A stretch of DNA of 64,000 nt from Paradesertivirga mongoliensis (GTDB lineage Bacteria; Bacteroidota; Bacteroidia; Sphingobacteriales; Sphingobacteriaceae). The stretch's first letter is position 1, and each line of letters begins with the position of its first letter. Below are positions 52,151 to 61,337 of this stretch, piece by piece. The notes under the pieces are model-generated. The model was not told where the DNA came from. It saw only the letters and a program-made list of their open reading frames with translations, and ran no database searches. The stretch is from the NCBI RefSeq assembly GCF_024436395.1, contig NZ_JAFMZO010000001.1, positions 876,181 to 940,180 of the forward strand, in the 5' to 3' direction. The position numbers and the translations under genes are program-made.

Positions 52151-54154
52151 TTAATTGCTCCTTAAGCTGATCTTTTTAAAGCTAGTTCTAGATTTCGTAA
52201 CTAGCTTAATTGCGAGAGGATTATTATTTAATAAGTCTTCTAGAATTTCGGTTCTCAAAATTCTGATTTCTTGCTCACTCGTTACAACCCCATAATATTT
52301 TATAAATAAAGATAAAGCGTCATCCGTAATTAAAGGTGTAAGCGAATACACATCTTCAAAATCCTCTGATGGACTCAACTTTTCTCGAGAGGTTATCACG
52401 ATATTAGCATAGTCTGTTGCAAACTTCAAGAGATCGATAACTTTTTGATAGTCGTCCTCATTTATCGAGTTAACTACCGTTTCGAAATTGTCTAAAATAA
52501 TAAGTAAGTCGATTTTTGAAAAGCTGTAATTTTCAACTAAGTACTCTCTGAAATTTAAGATATTAGTTAAATTAAAGCCACTAATAAGGATTTCCTCGAA
52601 ATCTGCATAGCTCTTTACATTCTCGCATGATTTGAAGGTTACTCCTTCGTGGTAGTATCCCCGGTTGTAAAGTTCATAGGCTACCTTTTTTATTAGAGTT
52701 GTCTTTCCTGTTCCTCCCGATGCTTTTACATTTAAAAATTTATTCGATTTACCGATGCTTATTAACTTCAGCGCAATCGCTGATTGCTCTTCAACTCGCC
52801 CGATTATGTTGCTCAAACACTTTTTCCCAATAGATAAATCTTTTAGGTTTCCGTAGATAGATGATATAATTGCGGAGCCCTTATCCACGTTGCTATCTAA
52901 TAATTTAGTCAACCCGATGTTAATGTCGTTGTCGATTATATCCAAATCCCCATTCTTAATGGCTTTATAGATAAACTTATTTAGAACGGCAGTTTTGAAG
53001 GAAGAAATATTTACTAAGTTGAACTCTGGAACCAGTTCTACTTTCTCATTAGTAATTAAAATTATAGAAATTTTATCGTTGGGTATGCTTGATAAAATCT
53101 CAAATGGACTTAATAAATCACTTTTTAGATTATCATCTTCGACATATAGTTTAGATTTAAAAACTTTGGTCACAATGATTAATAAATCGTAATCTTCAAT
53201 TGTGGACAACGTTTTTAAGTTTAATGTCCCTAGATACAAATTGGCATCTAAAGCATCTAAGCTATTTAAAACTTTTGAGATGTCGTCCTTGAAATCAAGG
53301 TCAAGCGGATCAGGGGAAAGAATGGCAAATTTATGTCTGGCATTAGGCTTCACCTCAATTTGGGGGGCCTTAGGTGAACTAATTAGTAGATTTTTATAAG
53401 TGATACATGTATCAAGGAAGAAATCTACTTCGTCGTAATTGTTCAAGGTTATAGTCTCCAAAAAGGCATACTTCTGAAACTTTAATGGCTCTGTCGATAA
53501 AATAAAATGCTTGTTGTTATTAACAAAAACTCTGTCTAATGTGTCGAAAATCAAATTTATGTCCGGGTCATTAAAGCTGAAGCCTATAAATAAAATTGTC
53601 TTTTCTGCAAAGATAGACTTAAGTTTTTCCTTAGCGGCTGTGACTACGGAATATAACTTTTCATATTGCTCCTTAAATAATATGCAATTATCAGGTTCAG
53701 AAAAACTACCATGTAATTTGAAGATATAAGGCTTATTACTTTTATTTATTTCACTGATATTATAAGTTGAAGTATAAATTGAAGGTATTATGGAATTGTC
53801 CGAGGCTTTTTCAAATGCATTGTCAAAGTTTGTTGTGATTATTTGACCGGATAGTAAAAGAAGCTTCTTGTGCAGGGCTAAATCCCCTTCCTGAATGTTA
53901 AAGTTTGAGGAAACATATTTGTTTATTTCGTGGTGCTCCGCCCGAAGTTTGTCCAGTACATCACTAGCGGACATAAGTTTATTTCGTAGCAATGGAATAA
54001 AAAGCTTATAATCTTCACGACCTATTGCGGTTATAACGTCTTCTACTAACTTGCTCCAATTAGGAAGGTTAAACTTTTCGGATAACCCAGCTCCTGCAAA
54101 AATGATTAGGTTATTCGCTTTAATTGCGTCTTTAATTCTTTGAGGTAATTCCAT
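52151..54154 (-). CDS. N-terminal part of frameshifted SIR2-STAND defence protein
   Basis: 667 codons from the ATG at 54154 (MELPQRIKDAIKANNLIIFA; the upstream TTG is less likely). Residues 15-245 are a SIR2-like NADase: FAGAGLS (19-25), ITTNFDNAFE with Asn109/Asp111, FKLHGS with His148, LFIGFSFNDPDINLIFD. Residues about 272-402 are an alpha/beta domain I cannot name. From 445 a STAND NTPase: GGTGKTT (480-486), LLIILDNFE (Walker B), IVITSRE, NNPLAIKLV. The architecture is that of Avs5-like antiviral proteins, where ligand binding triggers NAD+ depletion. It ends early by a frameshift. Confidence 0.85.
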   Translation of the reverse strand: MELPQRIKDAIKANNLIIFAGAGLSEKFNLPNWSKLVEDVITAIGREDYKLFIPLLRNKLMSASDVLDKLRAEHHEINKYVSSNFNIQEGDLALHKKLLLLSGQIITTNFDNAFEKASDNSIIPSIYTSTYNISEINKSNKPYIFKLHGSFSEPDNCILFKEQYEKLYSVVTAAKEKLKSIFAEKTILFIGFSFNDPDINLIFDTLDRVFVNNNKHFILSTEPLKFQKYAFLETITLNNYDEVDFFLDTCITYKNLLISSPKAPQIEVKPNARHKFAILSPDPLDLDFKDDISKVLNSLDALDANLYLGTLNLKTLSTIEDYDLLIIVTKVFKSKLYVEDDNLKSDLLSPFEILSSIPNDKISIILITNEKVELVPEFNLVNISSFKTAVLNKFIYKAIKNGDLDIIDNDINIGLTKLLDSNVDKGSAIISSIYGNLKDLSIGKKCLSNIIGRVEEQSAIALKLISIGKSNKFLNVKASGGTGKTTLIKKVAYELYNRGYYHEGVTFKSCENVKSYADFEEILISGFNLTNILNFREYLVENYSFSKIDLLIILDNFETVVNSINEDDYQKVIDLLKFATDYANIVITSREKLSPSEDFEDVYSLTPLITDDALSLFIKYYGVVTSEQEIRILRTEILEDLLNNNPLAIKLVTKSRTSFKKISLRSN

Positions 54155-54809
54155 TAGTAATGTGAAGGTTAAATGTAGCCAGAAATCGGTTCGATGCAAA
54201 TATGTCAAAACATTTTAAACAATTATCAAGTTAATGTGTATCGGAGGAATTATTGTTATTTACATTCAAGTCTTCTTCTTGGCGCAACGGCTAGGTCCAT
54301 ATGAAGATGACTTACCCGTGATTTCAATGAGGTTACAACCGCCTTTGTTCTTCTACAATCATTTTAACTCCTCAATGCCTCTTCTTTCCTTATAAGTAAA
54401 TGAATACAATAAGTGATCGAAAGTATTAGACGGAATTACGATAGGCTGATTAATATTCTACAATAGGAATGTTTCGTCAATTCTAAATGCCTTAGAACAG
54501 AGCAATCGCCTTCGTTCATAAACCCGGGTGCAACGGATACCGGCCTCCGCGCCTAAGGCCTGCAGGCGTATGAGTGAAACACGGGGCTTCCAGAACATAG
54601 CAGCAGCTGCCTCCCGTTTCCAAATCCTTCTTCTAAAAAACAAAAGTCATAGTAGGTTTCTACATCCATTAGATTTCTCCCTCTGGTCGAAATGACAAAG
54701 GCGCCGAGATGACAATTGAAATGACGAGTGCCGTAACCACCCAACCGCACCCACCCCCTTTTTACACTCCCCTACCAAAATCCCCAACATTTCCCTACCT
54801 TCATACTCT
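54155..54809. other. Intergenic region between the SIR2-STAND and helicase genes
   Basis: About 655 bases. Around 54640-54730 lies a stretch (GAAATGACAAAGGCGCCGAG, ATGACAATTGAAATGACGAG, preceded by TTTCTCCCTCTGGTC) of the kind widespread as degenerate intergenic repeats in many bacteria; open frames over it are not genes. The rest should hold two divergent promoters, not identified. Confidence 0.45.
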
Positions 54810-57800
54810 ATGCAAATCCTCTCAAAATACAACGAGAACTTTCAAAAGGCCCTTTCGCGATTAAACGAGAACCAGCTAAAGGCGGTGAATCGGATTGATG
54901 GTCCGGTGCTGGTGATTGCCGGTCCCGGGACGGGAAAAACGCAGATTCTGGCGGCGCGGATTGGTAAAATACTGCTGGATACGGATACGCAGCCTCATAA
55001 TATTTTGTGCTTAACGTATACTGATGCGGGTGCGGTGGCGATGCGGAAGCGGCTGTTTGAGTTTATTGGTCCGGAGGCGTACCGGGTGAATATTTATACC
55101 TTCCACGCGTTTTGTAACGACATTATACAGGAGAACCTGGACTATTTCGGCAAGCTGGAGCTGGACCCGATTTCGGACCTGGAGCGCATCGACCTGTTCC
55201 GCCGGCTGGTAGACAGCTTTGGGAAGGACCACCCTTTGAAGCGTTTCCGCGGGGATGTGTATTTCGAGATTAGCCGCCTGCAGGAGCTGTTTTCGATTAT
55301 GAAGCGGGAAGACTGGAGCGCCGCGTACATTGAGGAAAAGATTGAGGAGTTTAAGGAGCTGGTGGGCAGCTGCGAGCCGGATTCGATTTACTATAAGATT
55401 TATAAATACGCTAAAAAGTACCTGAATAAAGAGGCGGGTTCGCTAAAGCCTGCTTATACGGAGCTGTGTGAGAAACTGACGCTGCTGAAGGCGGCGGTGC
55501 ATGAGTATCCGCGTTATCAGAAGATGATGCAGGAGGCGGGCCGCTATGATTACGACGACATGATCATTTGGGTTCTCGACGCTTTTAAAAAGGACGAGAA
55601 TTTTCTGCTGAACTACCAGGAGCGTTACCAGTATATTCTGGTTGACGAGTACCAGGATACGAGCGGTGCGCAGAATGAGCTGATCAGCCTGTTAATCAGC
55701 TACTGGGAAAGCCCCAATATTTTTGTGGTGGGCGACGATGATCAGTCGATTTTCCGCTTCCAGGGGGCCAATGTGCAGAATATTACGGATTACAGCTCGC
55801 GTTATGCGGATGCGCTTTACCATGTGATGCTGACGGATAATTACCGTTCGAGTCAGCATATTCTGGATACGGCGCGGGTGCTGATTGAGCATAATACCGA
55901 AAGGGTGAATTTGCCGGGGCTGAGCAAGTTTTTGCTGTCTAAAAATGAGCTGCACATCAACAGCACTGTATTGCCGGAGATTAAGGCTTACCAAAGTCAG
56001 TTTCATGAGTTTGCGGCCATTACGGATAAGGTTTCGCGACTGATTGAAGATTGTGTTTCGCCGGAGGAGATTGCGGTGATTTACAAGGAGCACCGTTCGG
56101 GACAGGAGCTGGCGAGGTATTTCCATTTAAAAGGCATCCCGGTGAATACCAAGCGGAAAGTGAATATTTTAACGGAGCCTTTCGGACAAAAGATTGTGAA
56201 TTTGCTGCGCTACATGGCGATTGAGAACGAGTTTCCGTTTAACGGGGATGAGCTGCTGTTCCAGATTATGCATTATGATTTTTACGACATCGCCCCGATG
56301 GATGCGGCTAAGATTAGTGTGGAGGTAAGCGATTACAATAAGAACCATAAAGACAAGACTTCGATCCGATCGAAGATTCAGCAGATTGCGGCTAAAACCG
56401 GTTTGACCTTATTTGATACCGAGAGCCATAAGCAGATTAAGCGCCTGAGCGATGATCTGGAGTTTTGGATCAAGGAGGCAAATAACCTGACACTGCAAAA
56501 CCTGTTCGAGAAGATTATGGTGCGGGGCGGGATTTTGGCATATATTCTGAAGTCGCCGGATAAAACCTGGCTGATGCAGGTGATTTCGTCGCTGTTTAAT
56601 TTCCTGAAGGAGGAGACGCGGAAAAAGCCAGATTTGAAGCTAAAGGATTTTATCGTCCTGATAGATTTGCTGGAAGAGAATGATCTGTCGCTGGAGCTGA
56701 ACCAAACGATTTTCCACCAGCAGGGGGTGAACTTCCTGACCTGCCATGGTTCCAAAGGTTTGGAGTTCGAGCATGTATACCTGATTGGTAGCAACAGCAA
56801 AGTGTGGGAGAAGAAGAAGAGCCGGAGCATGGGCTACAAGCTACCGGATACGGTGTTTTCGTCGATGCCTTCGTCGAACCATGAGGAGGAGCTGCGCCGT
56901 TTGTTTTACGTGGCGATTACGCGTGCGAAAAAGCATTTAACGATTTCTTTCCCTGAGCTGGATACCAAGGGCAAGGATTTGGAGCCTACGGTGTTTATCG
57001 GGGAGATTTTGTCGAAAACGGATCATACCATTGTTCGGGAACCGGTTAGCGATGCGGTGCTCACGGAGTTTTTTGTGCTGCAGTTTACCGAGGATGATAA
57101 GCCTTCGATCGGCCTGATTGATACCGAATATGTGAACCAGCTTTTGCAGAACTACTCGCTGAGTGTGACGCATTTGAATAATTATTTGGATTGTCCGCTG
57201 AAGTTCTATTTCCAGAACTTAATTATGGTGCCGAGCGGCAAGAATGAAACCATGACGTTTGGATCTGCGGTGCATTGGGCGCTGAATAAGTTGTTTCGCA
57301 GTCTGCCGGAAAATGGGAATGTGTTTCATGGCTTGCCTCAGTTCTTAAAGGATTTTGAGTGGTACATGAAGCGCAACCGCGAAGCCTTTACAGATGAGCA
57401 GTTTAAACGCAGAATGGAGTATGGCGAGAAAATTCTTCCGGAGTTCTATAATAAGTATGTGGAAAGCTGGGAGAAAATTACGGTTACGGAGTATGCGATT
57501 AAGCAGGTGGAGGTTGATGGTGTGCCGATTAAAGGGGTGCTGGACAAGCTGGAATTTCATGGTTCGCAGGTGAATGTGGTGGATTATAAAACGGGGAACT
57601 ATGAACGGGCACGGGCTAAGTTTGCTGCGCCGAATGAGAAAGATCCGGTTGGCGGGGACTACTGGCGGCAGGCGGTGTTCTATAAGATCTTAGTGGAAAA
57701 CGACCGCAGGAAGAACTGGGAGGTGGTGAGTACGGAGTTTGATTTTATTGAGCCGGTGAAGGAGGAGTATGTGAAGCATAAGGTAGTGATTGAGCCGGAG

Positions 57801-57971
57801 CACCTGGCTGTGGTGAAAGGGCAGATTAGGGAGACGTATCAGAATATACTGGAGCATAAGTTTACGGGGTGTGGGAAAGAGGATTGTAGCTGGTGTGGGT
57901 TTGTGAGATCGAATTTTACGAAAGAGGTTGATTTGGTGGATGGGGATGTTGATGAGTTGGAGGAAAGGTAG
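54810..57971 (+). CDS. UvrD/RecB-like helicase with C-terminal PD-(D/E)XK nuclease
   Basis: 1053 residues. SF1A helicase motifs: NENQLKAVNRIDGPVLVIAG (Q motif), GPGTGKTQ (38-45), ILVDEYQDTSGAQ (near 278), GDDDQSIFRFQGA, TDNYRSSQHIL, LTCHGSKGLEFEHVYLIG and FYVAITRAKKHL. The last 270 residues are a RecB-family nuclease: LNNYLDCPLKFYF, FGSAVHWALN, GVLDKLEFHGSQVNVVDYKTG-type active site, and Cys cluster GCGKEDCSWCGF, which with the upstream Cys fits an Fe-S staple as in AddB. It likely works in double-strand break processing or defence. Codon usage is more GC-rich than the gene before it. Confidence 0.93.
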   Translation: MQILSKYNENFQKALSRLNENQLKAVNRIDGPVLVIAGPGTGKTQILAARIGKILLDTDTQPHNILCLTYTDAGAVAMRKRLFEFIGPEAYRVNIYTFHAFCNDIIQENLDYFGKLELDPISDLERIDLFRRLVDSFGKDHPLKRFRGDVYFEISRLQELFSIMKREDWSAAYIEEKIEEFKELVGSCEPDSIYYKIYKYAKKYLNKEAGSLKPAYTELCEKLTLLKAAVHEYPRYQKMMQEAGRYDYDDMIIWVLDAFKKDENFLLNYQERYQYILVDEYQDTSGAQNELISLLISYWESPNIFVVGDDDQSIFRFQGANVQNITDYSSRYADALYHVMLTDNYRSSQHILDTARVLIEHNTERVNLPGLSKFLLSKNELHINSTVLPEIKAYQSQFHEFAAITDKVSRLIEDCVSPEEIAVIYKEHRSGQELARYFHLKGIPVNTKRKVNILTEPFGQKIVNLLRYMAIENEFPFNGDELLFQIMHYDFYDIAPMDAAKISVEVSDYNKNHKDKTSIRSKIQQIAAKTGLTLFDTESHKQIKRLSDDLEFWIKEANNLTLQNLFEKIMVRGGILAYILKSPDKTWLMQVISSLFNFLKEETRKKPDLKLKDFIVLIDLLEENDLSLELNQTIFHQQGVNFLTCHGSKGLEFEHVYLIGSNSKVWEKKKSRSMGYKLPDTVFSSMPSSNHEEELRRLFYVAITRAKKHLTISFPELDTKGKDLEPTVFIGEILSKTDHTIVREPVSDAVLTEFFVLQFTEDDKPSIGLIDTEYVNQLLQNYSLSVTHLNNYLDCPLKFYFQNLIMVPSGKNETMTFGSAVHWALNKLFRSLPENGNVFHGLPQFLKDFEWYMKRNREAFTDEQFKRRMEYGEKILPEFYNKYVESWEKITVTEYAIKQVEVDGVPIKGVLDKLEFHGSQVNVVDYKTGNYERARAKFAAPNEKDPVGGDYWRQAVFYKILVENDRRKNWEVVSTEFDFIEPVKEEYVKHKVVIEPEHLAVVKGQIRETYQNILEHKFTGCGKEDCSWCGFVRSNFTKEVDLVDGDVDELEER

Positions 57972-58413
57972 GCAGCTTGTACTCCTCTCCAACGGGAGGA
58001 CTTGTCCCGATTTTCGGGAGAGTGCGTTGGGGTTGTGAAGTGGCGGGTGAGGGTTCTTGTTTGGTTATACTTCCCAATATCTGGTATCAAAGACTACTTA
58101 GTGGATGCTTCCTGAAACACGATTTTAGGATCCGCTCATGGCCGCGGAGAGGCCTAGTTACTTTCCCTTGATGGAAAGTAACCAAAGATCAAGAACAAAA
58201 AAATGCTCGGCCGCCTTTTTGTTCGGGCCAGCGCTCGTGCTTCGGTTACTTTTAAAGAAAGTTTTAGGGATGTCTTTCTTGGGATTTGAGGTTTCAGGGT
58301 GCTGAATTAAAGATTTGCAGGGGAAAAGTGGATTGTTTTGGCGTGGGTTTGTGAGGAGTAATTTTGTGAAAGAGGTTGATATTGTGGAAGGGGTTGAAGA
58401 GGAAGAGAAATAG
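57972..58413. repeat. First tandem unit after the helicase gene
   Basis: Starts with GGAGGACTTGTCCCGATTTT and contains the palindrome TTACTTTCC, CTTGAT, GGAAAGTAA at about 58159-58182. It ends with a copy of the helicase 3' end: from 58338 it reads GFVRSNFVKEVDIVEGVEEE and a TAG at 58411. The copy starts out of frame because of a one-base loss near the Cys cluster. Confidence 0.8.
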
Positions 58414-58871
58414 GCGTTTTGCTTATGCGCCCTGTACTCGTCTCCAAGGGGAGGACTTGTCCCGATTTTCGGGAGAGTGCGTTGGGGTGGTGTAGTGGCG
58501 GGTGAGGGTTCTTGTTTGGTTATACTTCCCAATATCTGGTATCAAAGACTACTTAGTGGATGCTTCCTGAAACACGATTTTAGGATCCGCTCATGGCCGC
58601 GGAGAGGCCTAGTTACTTTCCCTTGATGGAAAGTAACCAAAGATCAAGAACAAAAATATACTCGGCCGTATTTTTGTTCATCCCAGCGCTCGTGCTTTGG
58701 TTACTTTTAAAGAAAGTTTTAGGGATGTCTTTCTTGGAATTTGAGGTTTCAGGGTGCTGAATTAAAGATTTGCAGGGGAAAAGTGGATTGTTTTGGTGCG
58801 AGTTTGTGAAGAGTAATTTTGTGAAAGAGGTTGATTTGGTGGATGGGGTTGAGGAGGAGCCTCGCCCTTGA
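58414..58871. repeat. Second tandem unit after the helicase gene
   Basis: Same order as the first unit, shifted by 455 bases and close to identical over most of its length, again ending in a helicase-tail copy (FVKSNFVKEVDLVDGVEEEP, stop TGA at 58869). Confidence 0.8.
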
Positions 58872-59025
58872 TCCCTCTCCAAAGGAGAGGGGTTGGTGCT
58901 TTAGCATGGCTGAGTGAATTAAGTTTAGAGTTTTTTAAAAAGATTATAAATGAATTACCAGCCAAGTACTCCCTTCTCCTTTGGAGAAGGGTTGGGGATG
59001 AGGCATAAAAACCCTATTTTTGAAT
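58872..59025. repeat. Pair of CTCTCC-type intergenic hairpins
   Basis: CCCTCTCCAAAGGAGAGGGG (58872-58892) and CTTCTCCTTTGGAGAAGG (58975-58992) are two palindromes about 80 bases apart, a BIME-like spacer of a widespread type. No gene between them. Confidence 0.55.
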
Positions 59026-59232
59026 ATGTCACAATTCAGGTTAGACAGAACAGCATTTAAGGGTCAAACAGCGGAGGAAGCTTCAGCTTCTCACGCTAAG
59101 TACTATAAAACACTTACCTGGCAGGAAAGGCTTAGAATTGCCAATTATCTGAATAGCATAGCTTATAATTACCCGGAGAATAATCCGCCACGTTTAGACA
59201 GAACTAAATTTAGTGTAAGGGCAAGAGGCTAA
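59026..59232 (+). CDS. Small partner protein of the nucleotidyltransferase pair
   Basis: 68 residues from the ATG at 59026. The ends repeat each other: QFRLDRTAFKGQTAEEAS at the start and PPRLDRTKFSVRARG at the end, with a helical middle (KTLTWQERLRIANYLNSIAY). Its stop TAA overlaps the next ATG by one base (TAATG), so the two are translationally coupled. I do not know a function; the arrangement resembles toxin-antitoxin or similar two-gene modules. Confidence 0.75.
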   Translation: MSQFRLDRTAFKGQTAEEASASHAKYYKTLTWQERLRIANYLNSIAYNYPENNPPRLDRTKFSVRARG

Positions 59233-59684
59233 TGGGTAATGTTTTCAATGAAGATTTCAGGGATTTCATCAAGGCACTTAACACAAATAATGTACGGTAT
59301 ATTCTGATTGGCGGGTTTTCAGTTATTCTTCACGGCTATTCGAGAACCACCGGAGACATGGATATTTGGGTGGAGAGAACTCATGATAATTATGCGTTAT
59401 TAAAAAGAGCTTTTTCGGACTTTGGAATGCCTGTGTTTGATATGACGGAAGAAAACTTCCTTCATCATACAAACTGGGATGTGTTCACCTTTGGGGTTCC
59501 TCCTTCTGCTATTGATGTTATGATTAATGTAAAAGGCCTGAATTTTTCGGAATGCTACGAAAAATCAGTTTATTTTCATGAGGACGATCTCGAAATAAGA
59601 ACAATTCATGTTAGTGATTTAATTAAAGCTAAACAGTCATCGGCCAGACCTAAGGACCTGGATGATTTGCAAAACCTGGGGTGA
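59232..59684 (+). CDS. Minimal nucleotidyltransferase-fold protein (AbiEii/MNT-like)
   Basis: 150 residues. VRYILIGGFSVILHGYSRTT, then GDMDIWVE, gives the nucleotidyltransferase motif (GG-x9-12-D-x-D). A third acidic residue may be Asp in PPSAIDVMINVKG. VSDLIKAKQSSARPKDLDDL fits the end of AbiEii/DUF6036-like proteins. Such enzymes transfer nucleotides to proteins or tRNA in toxin-antitoxin and phage-defence modules. Translation is coupled to the small upstream gene. No HEPN partner is present. Confidence 0.85.
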   Translation: MGNVFNEDFRDFIKALNTNNVRYILIGGFSVILHGYSRTTGDMDIWVERTHDNYALLKRAFSDFGMPVFDMTEENFLHHTNWDVFTFGVPPSAIDVMINVKGLNFSECYEKSVYFHEDDLEIRTIHVSDLIKAKQSSARPKDLDDLQNLG

Positions 59685-59706
59685 TAGGATCCTGTTTAAG
59701 TACGCA

Positions 59707-60192
59707 TCAGTTTTGTGTCGATACTCCTTCCTCTGCCAAAAATCTCTCAATCCCTATCTTAAATAACGAATCATTCAAATCCCCTCTTGGGATCACCTTT
59801 TCAACCTTTACCGTGAACAGCAGATAATGCCCTTTGGTATGAGATGGTTTCATCACATTCAGGATGGTTTGCATGGAATCGAAGTTCAATTTGAAGGTGG
59901 CGCTGTCGCCTTCGCTTAGCATGGAAAGACCGCTGAAGATGTCTCCTTTGAAAAAAGGTTTCTGCTGCTCAAGCAAGGCGGGTTTGCCTGATTTAAATGA
60001 ATTTGCGATAACGGAATCTTCTTCGGTGCGGTGAATGAAGTTAACCGAAAGAAAATCGCCGGGTTTAATGGATTGGCCGGGTTTGTCGGTATGGATCAGG
60101 TATTTCATATCGGCCGGACCGTTTTGATATCCGCCACATGAATGTAAGACGATCAAAATAATACTACTGAGATAGATAAATAACTTTTTCAT
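59707..60192 (-). CDS. FKBP-like lipoprotein
   Basis: 161 residues from the ATG at 60192 (MKKLFIYLSSIILIVLHSCG; lipobox VLHSC). The body follows the FKBP peptidyl-prolyl isomerase pattern: IKPGDFLSVNFIHRTEEDSV, FKSGKPALLEQQKPFFKGDI, GLSMLSEGDSATFKLNFDSM, YLLFTVKVEKVIPR. Several catalytic aromatic residues of FKBP are not conserved, so activity is uncertain. Convergent with the nucleotidyltransferase gene. Confidence 0.82.
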   Translation of the reverse strand: MKKLFIYLSSIILIVLHSCGGYQNGPADMKYLIHTDKPGQSIKPGDFLSVNFIHRTEEDSVIANSFKSGKPALLEQQKPFFKGDIFSGLSMLSEGDSATFKLNFDSMQTILNVMKPSHTKGHYLLFTVKVEKVIPRGDLNDSLFKIGIERFLAEEGVSTQN

Positions 60193-60210
60193 AGGTGTTT
60201 GAATTAGAAA

Positions 60211-60234
60211 AACCGCCTCATTACCAAGGCGGTT
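60211..60234 (-). terminator. Intrinsic terminator of the zincin lipoprotein gene
   Basis: AACCGCCT, 8 bases, AGGCGGTT then TTTCT on the minus strand, 54 bases after the stop at 60288 and before the next start at 60192. Confidence 0.8.
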
Positions 60235-60287
60235 CTCTATTACAATTTGATTCAGGCGGGTGCCTGATGGGCTTAATTTGTTAATGA

Positions 60288-60929
60288 TTATACGCCGTCC
60301 CGCTGGAAAGCTCCTACAAGACGGGCATTTCTCTGTCCGTTTACTGTAGTCCACTCGCTTTCGTAGTTTAGTCCATAAGGCCAGAAAGAATGGCCGTCTG
60401 CGCTGATAGTAGAGCTTGGGCTTTCGCCCACAAAGCTTCTGATCATTTGCAGGCCATAGTATCCGGTGTATTTTCCGTTGCTGCGAAGTTCGTTCCAGCG
60501 GGTTGTAGTTCCAACGCCCTGGGTGTGTGCAATCTCGTGCATGGCGCAGCGCTGGGTCATGTAGGCGCGGTTCGCTCCGAAGCGGATTGTTCCGTTAGAG
60601 TTTCCGTCGGCAGTGGGTACACCAGTGTTATATTCTACGCGGAGATTTCCGCTGCAGTAGGTAGTTTGACCGTTATACATTGACACGGCAGCGTTCATAG
60701 CAGATGTGATCCTGTTATAAGCATCTATCTGATCGGCGGTAGGGTTAGAGGCCCGCACCAGGTACCAGGTTATCGTTGCTTTTGTTTCGGCGCTGCTTTT
60801 TTGCGAGGTCGCAACCGATCGTTCGGAAGGGGCAGCGGTTTCTTGTTTTTTGCAACCTGAGAAGCTAAGGCCGCATGCAAGCAGCACTGTACAGATTAAT
60901 TTGAGGTTTGAAATTGGTTTTAAATTCAT
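60288..60929 (-). CDS. Zinc metallopeptidase-like lipoprotein
   Basis: 213 residues with lipobox GLSFSGC (Cys26). After a Ser/Thr/Ala-rich linker the domain contains TWYLVRASNPTADQIDAYNR, AAVSMYNGQTTYCSGNLRVE and the zinc motif RCAMHEIAHTQGVG (HExxHxxG), followed by FWPYGLNYESEW. This is a small zincin (metzincin-like by HExxHxxG) attached to the membrane. Substrate unknown; no propeptide seen. Confidence 0.82.
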   Translation of the reverse strand: MNLKPISNLKLICTVLLACGLSFSGCKKQETAAPSERSVATSQKSSAETKATITWYLVRASNPTADQIDAYNRITSAMNAAVSMYNGQTTYCSGNLRVEYNTGVPTADGNSNGTIRFGANRAYMTQRCAMHEIAHTQGVGTTTRWNELRSNGKYTGYYGLQMIRSFVGESPSSTISADGHSFWPYGLNYESEWTTVNGQRNARLVGAFQRDGV

Positions 60930-61337
60930 CGGTTTTGTTGTTTGTTTTTAAAATAGGTTTTTTGGACTGCCCATAAATTGTAAAGTTTTTATCCCAATAG
61001 GGTGCTTTTCATAGTCTTGTTTTTCGGTGCAGGCTCCGGGGGGCTGCTTAGGTATATTGCAAGTGTCGGATAATAAGGCCGTGATTATGAGGGGTTAACT
61101 CGGAAAAAGTAAGGGGCGTTCAGGTTTCGGGATGAAAAGAACTACAAAAATGTCTTCGCAAGACTGCTAGGCACGTAACAGGAGGGCGCCCCAGCTTTTA
61201 AGGAATCCGGTATCTGAAAAGATGGTTTTAGGAGAAAACTTGGAAAACCGCTAAAATTTATCCAAATCTCATCCCAAAACCACCTCTTTTTTTCAAACTT
61301 TAAGATTATATTTGCCCCCGAATTTATTTTACATATA
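60930..61337. other. Intergenic region upstream of pdhB
   Basis: About 410 bases between divergent genes. Near the right end TATATTTG (61307-61314) fits the -7 consensus, 23 bases before the pdhB ATG. No gene, RNA or repeat recognised in the rest. Confidence 0.45.
61307..61314 (+). promoter_or_regulatory. Candidate -7 element of pdhB
   Basis: TATATTTG, exact TAnnTTTG match, 23 bases before the ATG. The -33 region is a C/T-rich tract without TTG. Confidence 0.4.

Noticed and set aside
52140-52200. Programmed -1 frameshift in the SIR2-STAND gene
   Set aside because: The site reads TTT AAA AAG in the zero frame, not a proper X-XXY-YYZ slippery heptamer, and no strong downstream structure was seen. 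A simple loss of one A is the plainer reading.
54458-54832. Three overlapping short frames upstream of the helicase gene
   Set aside because: They lie over a degenerate intergenic repeat (residues such as STRGRNLMDVE occur as spurious products in many genomes).
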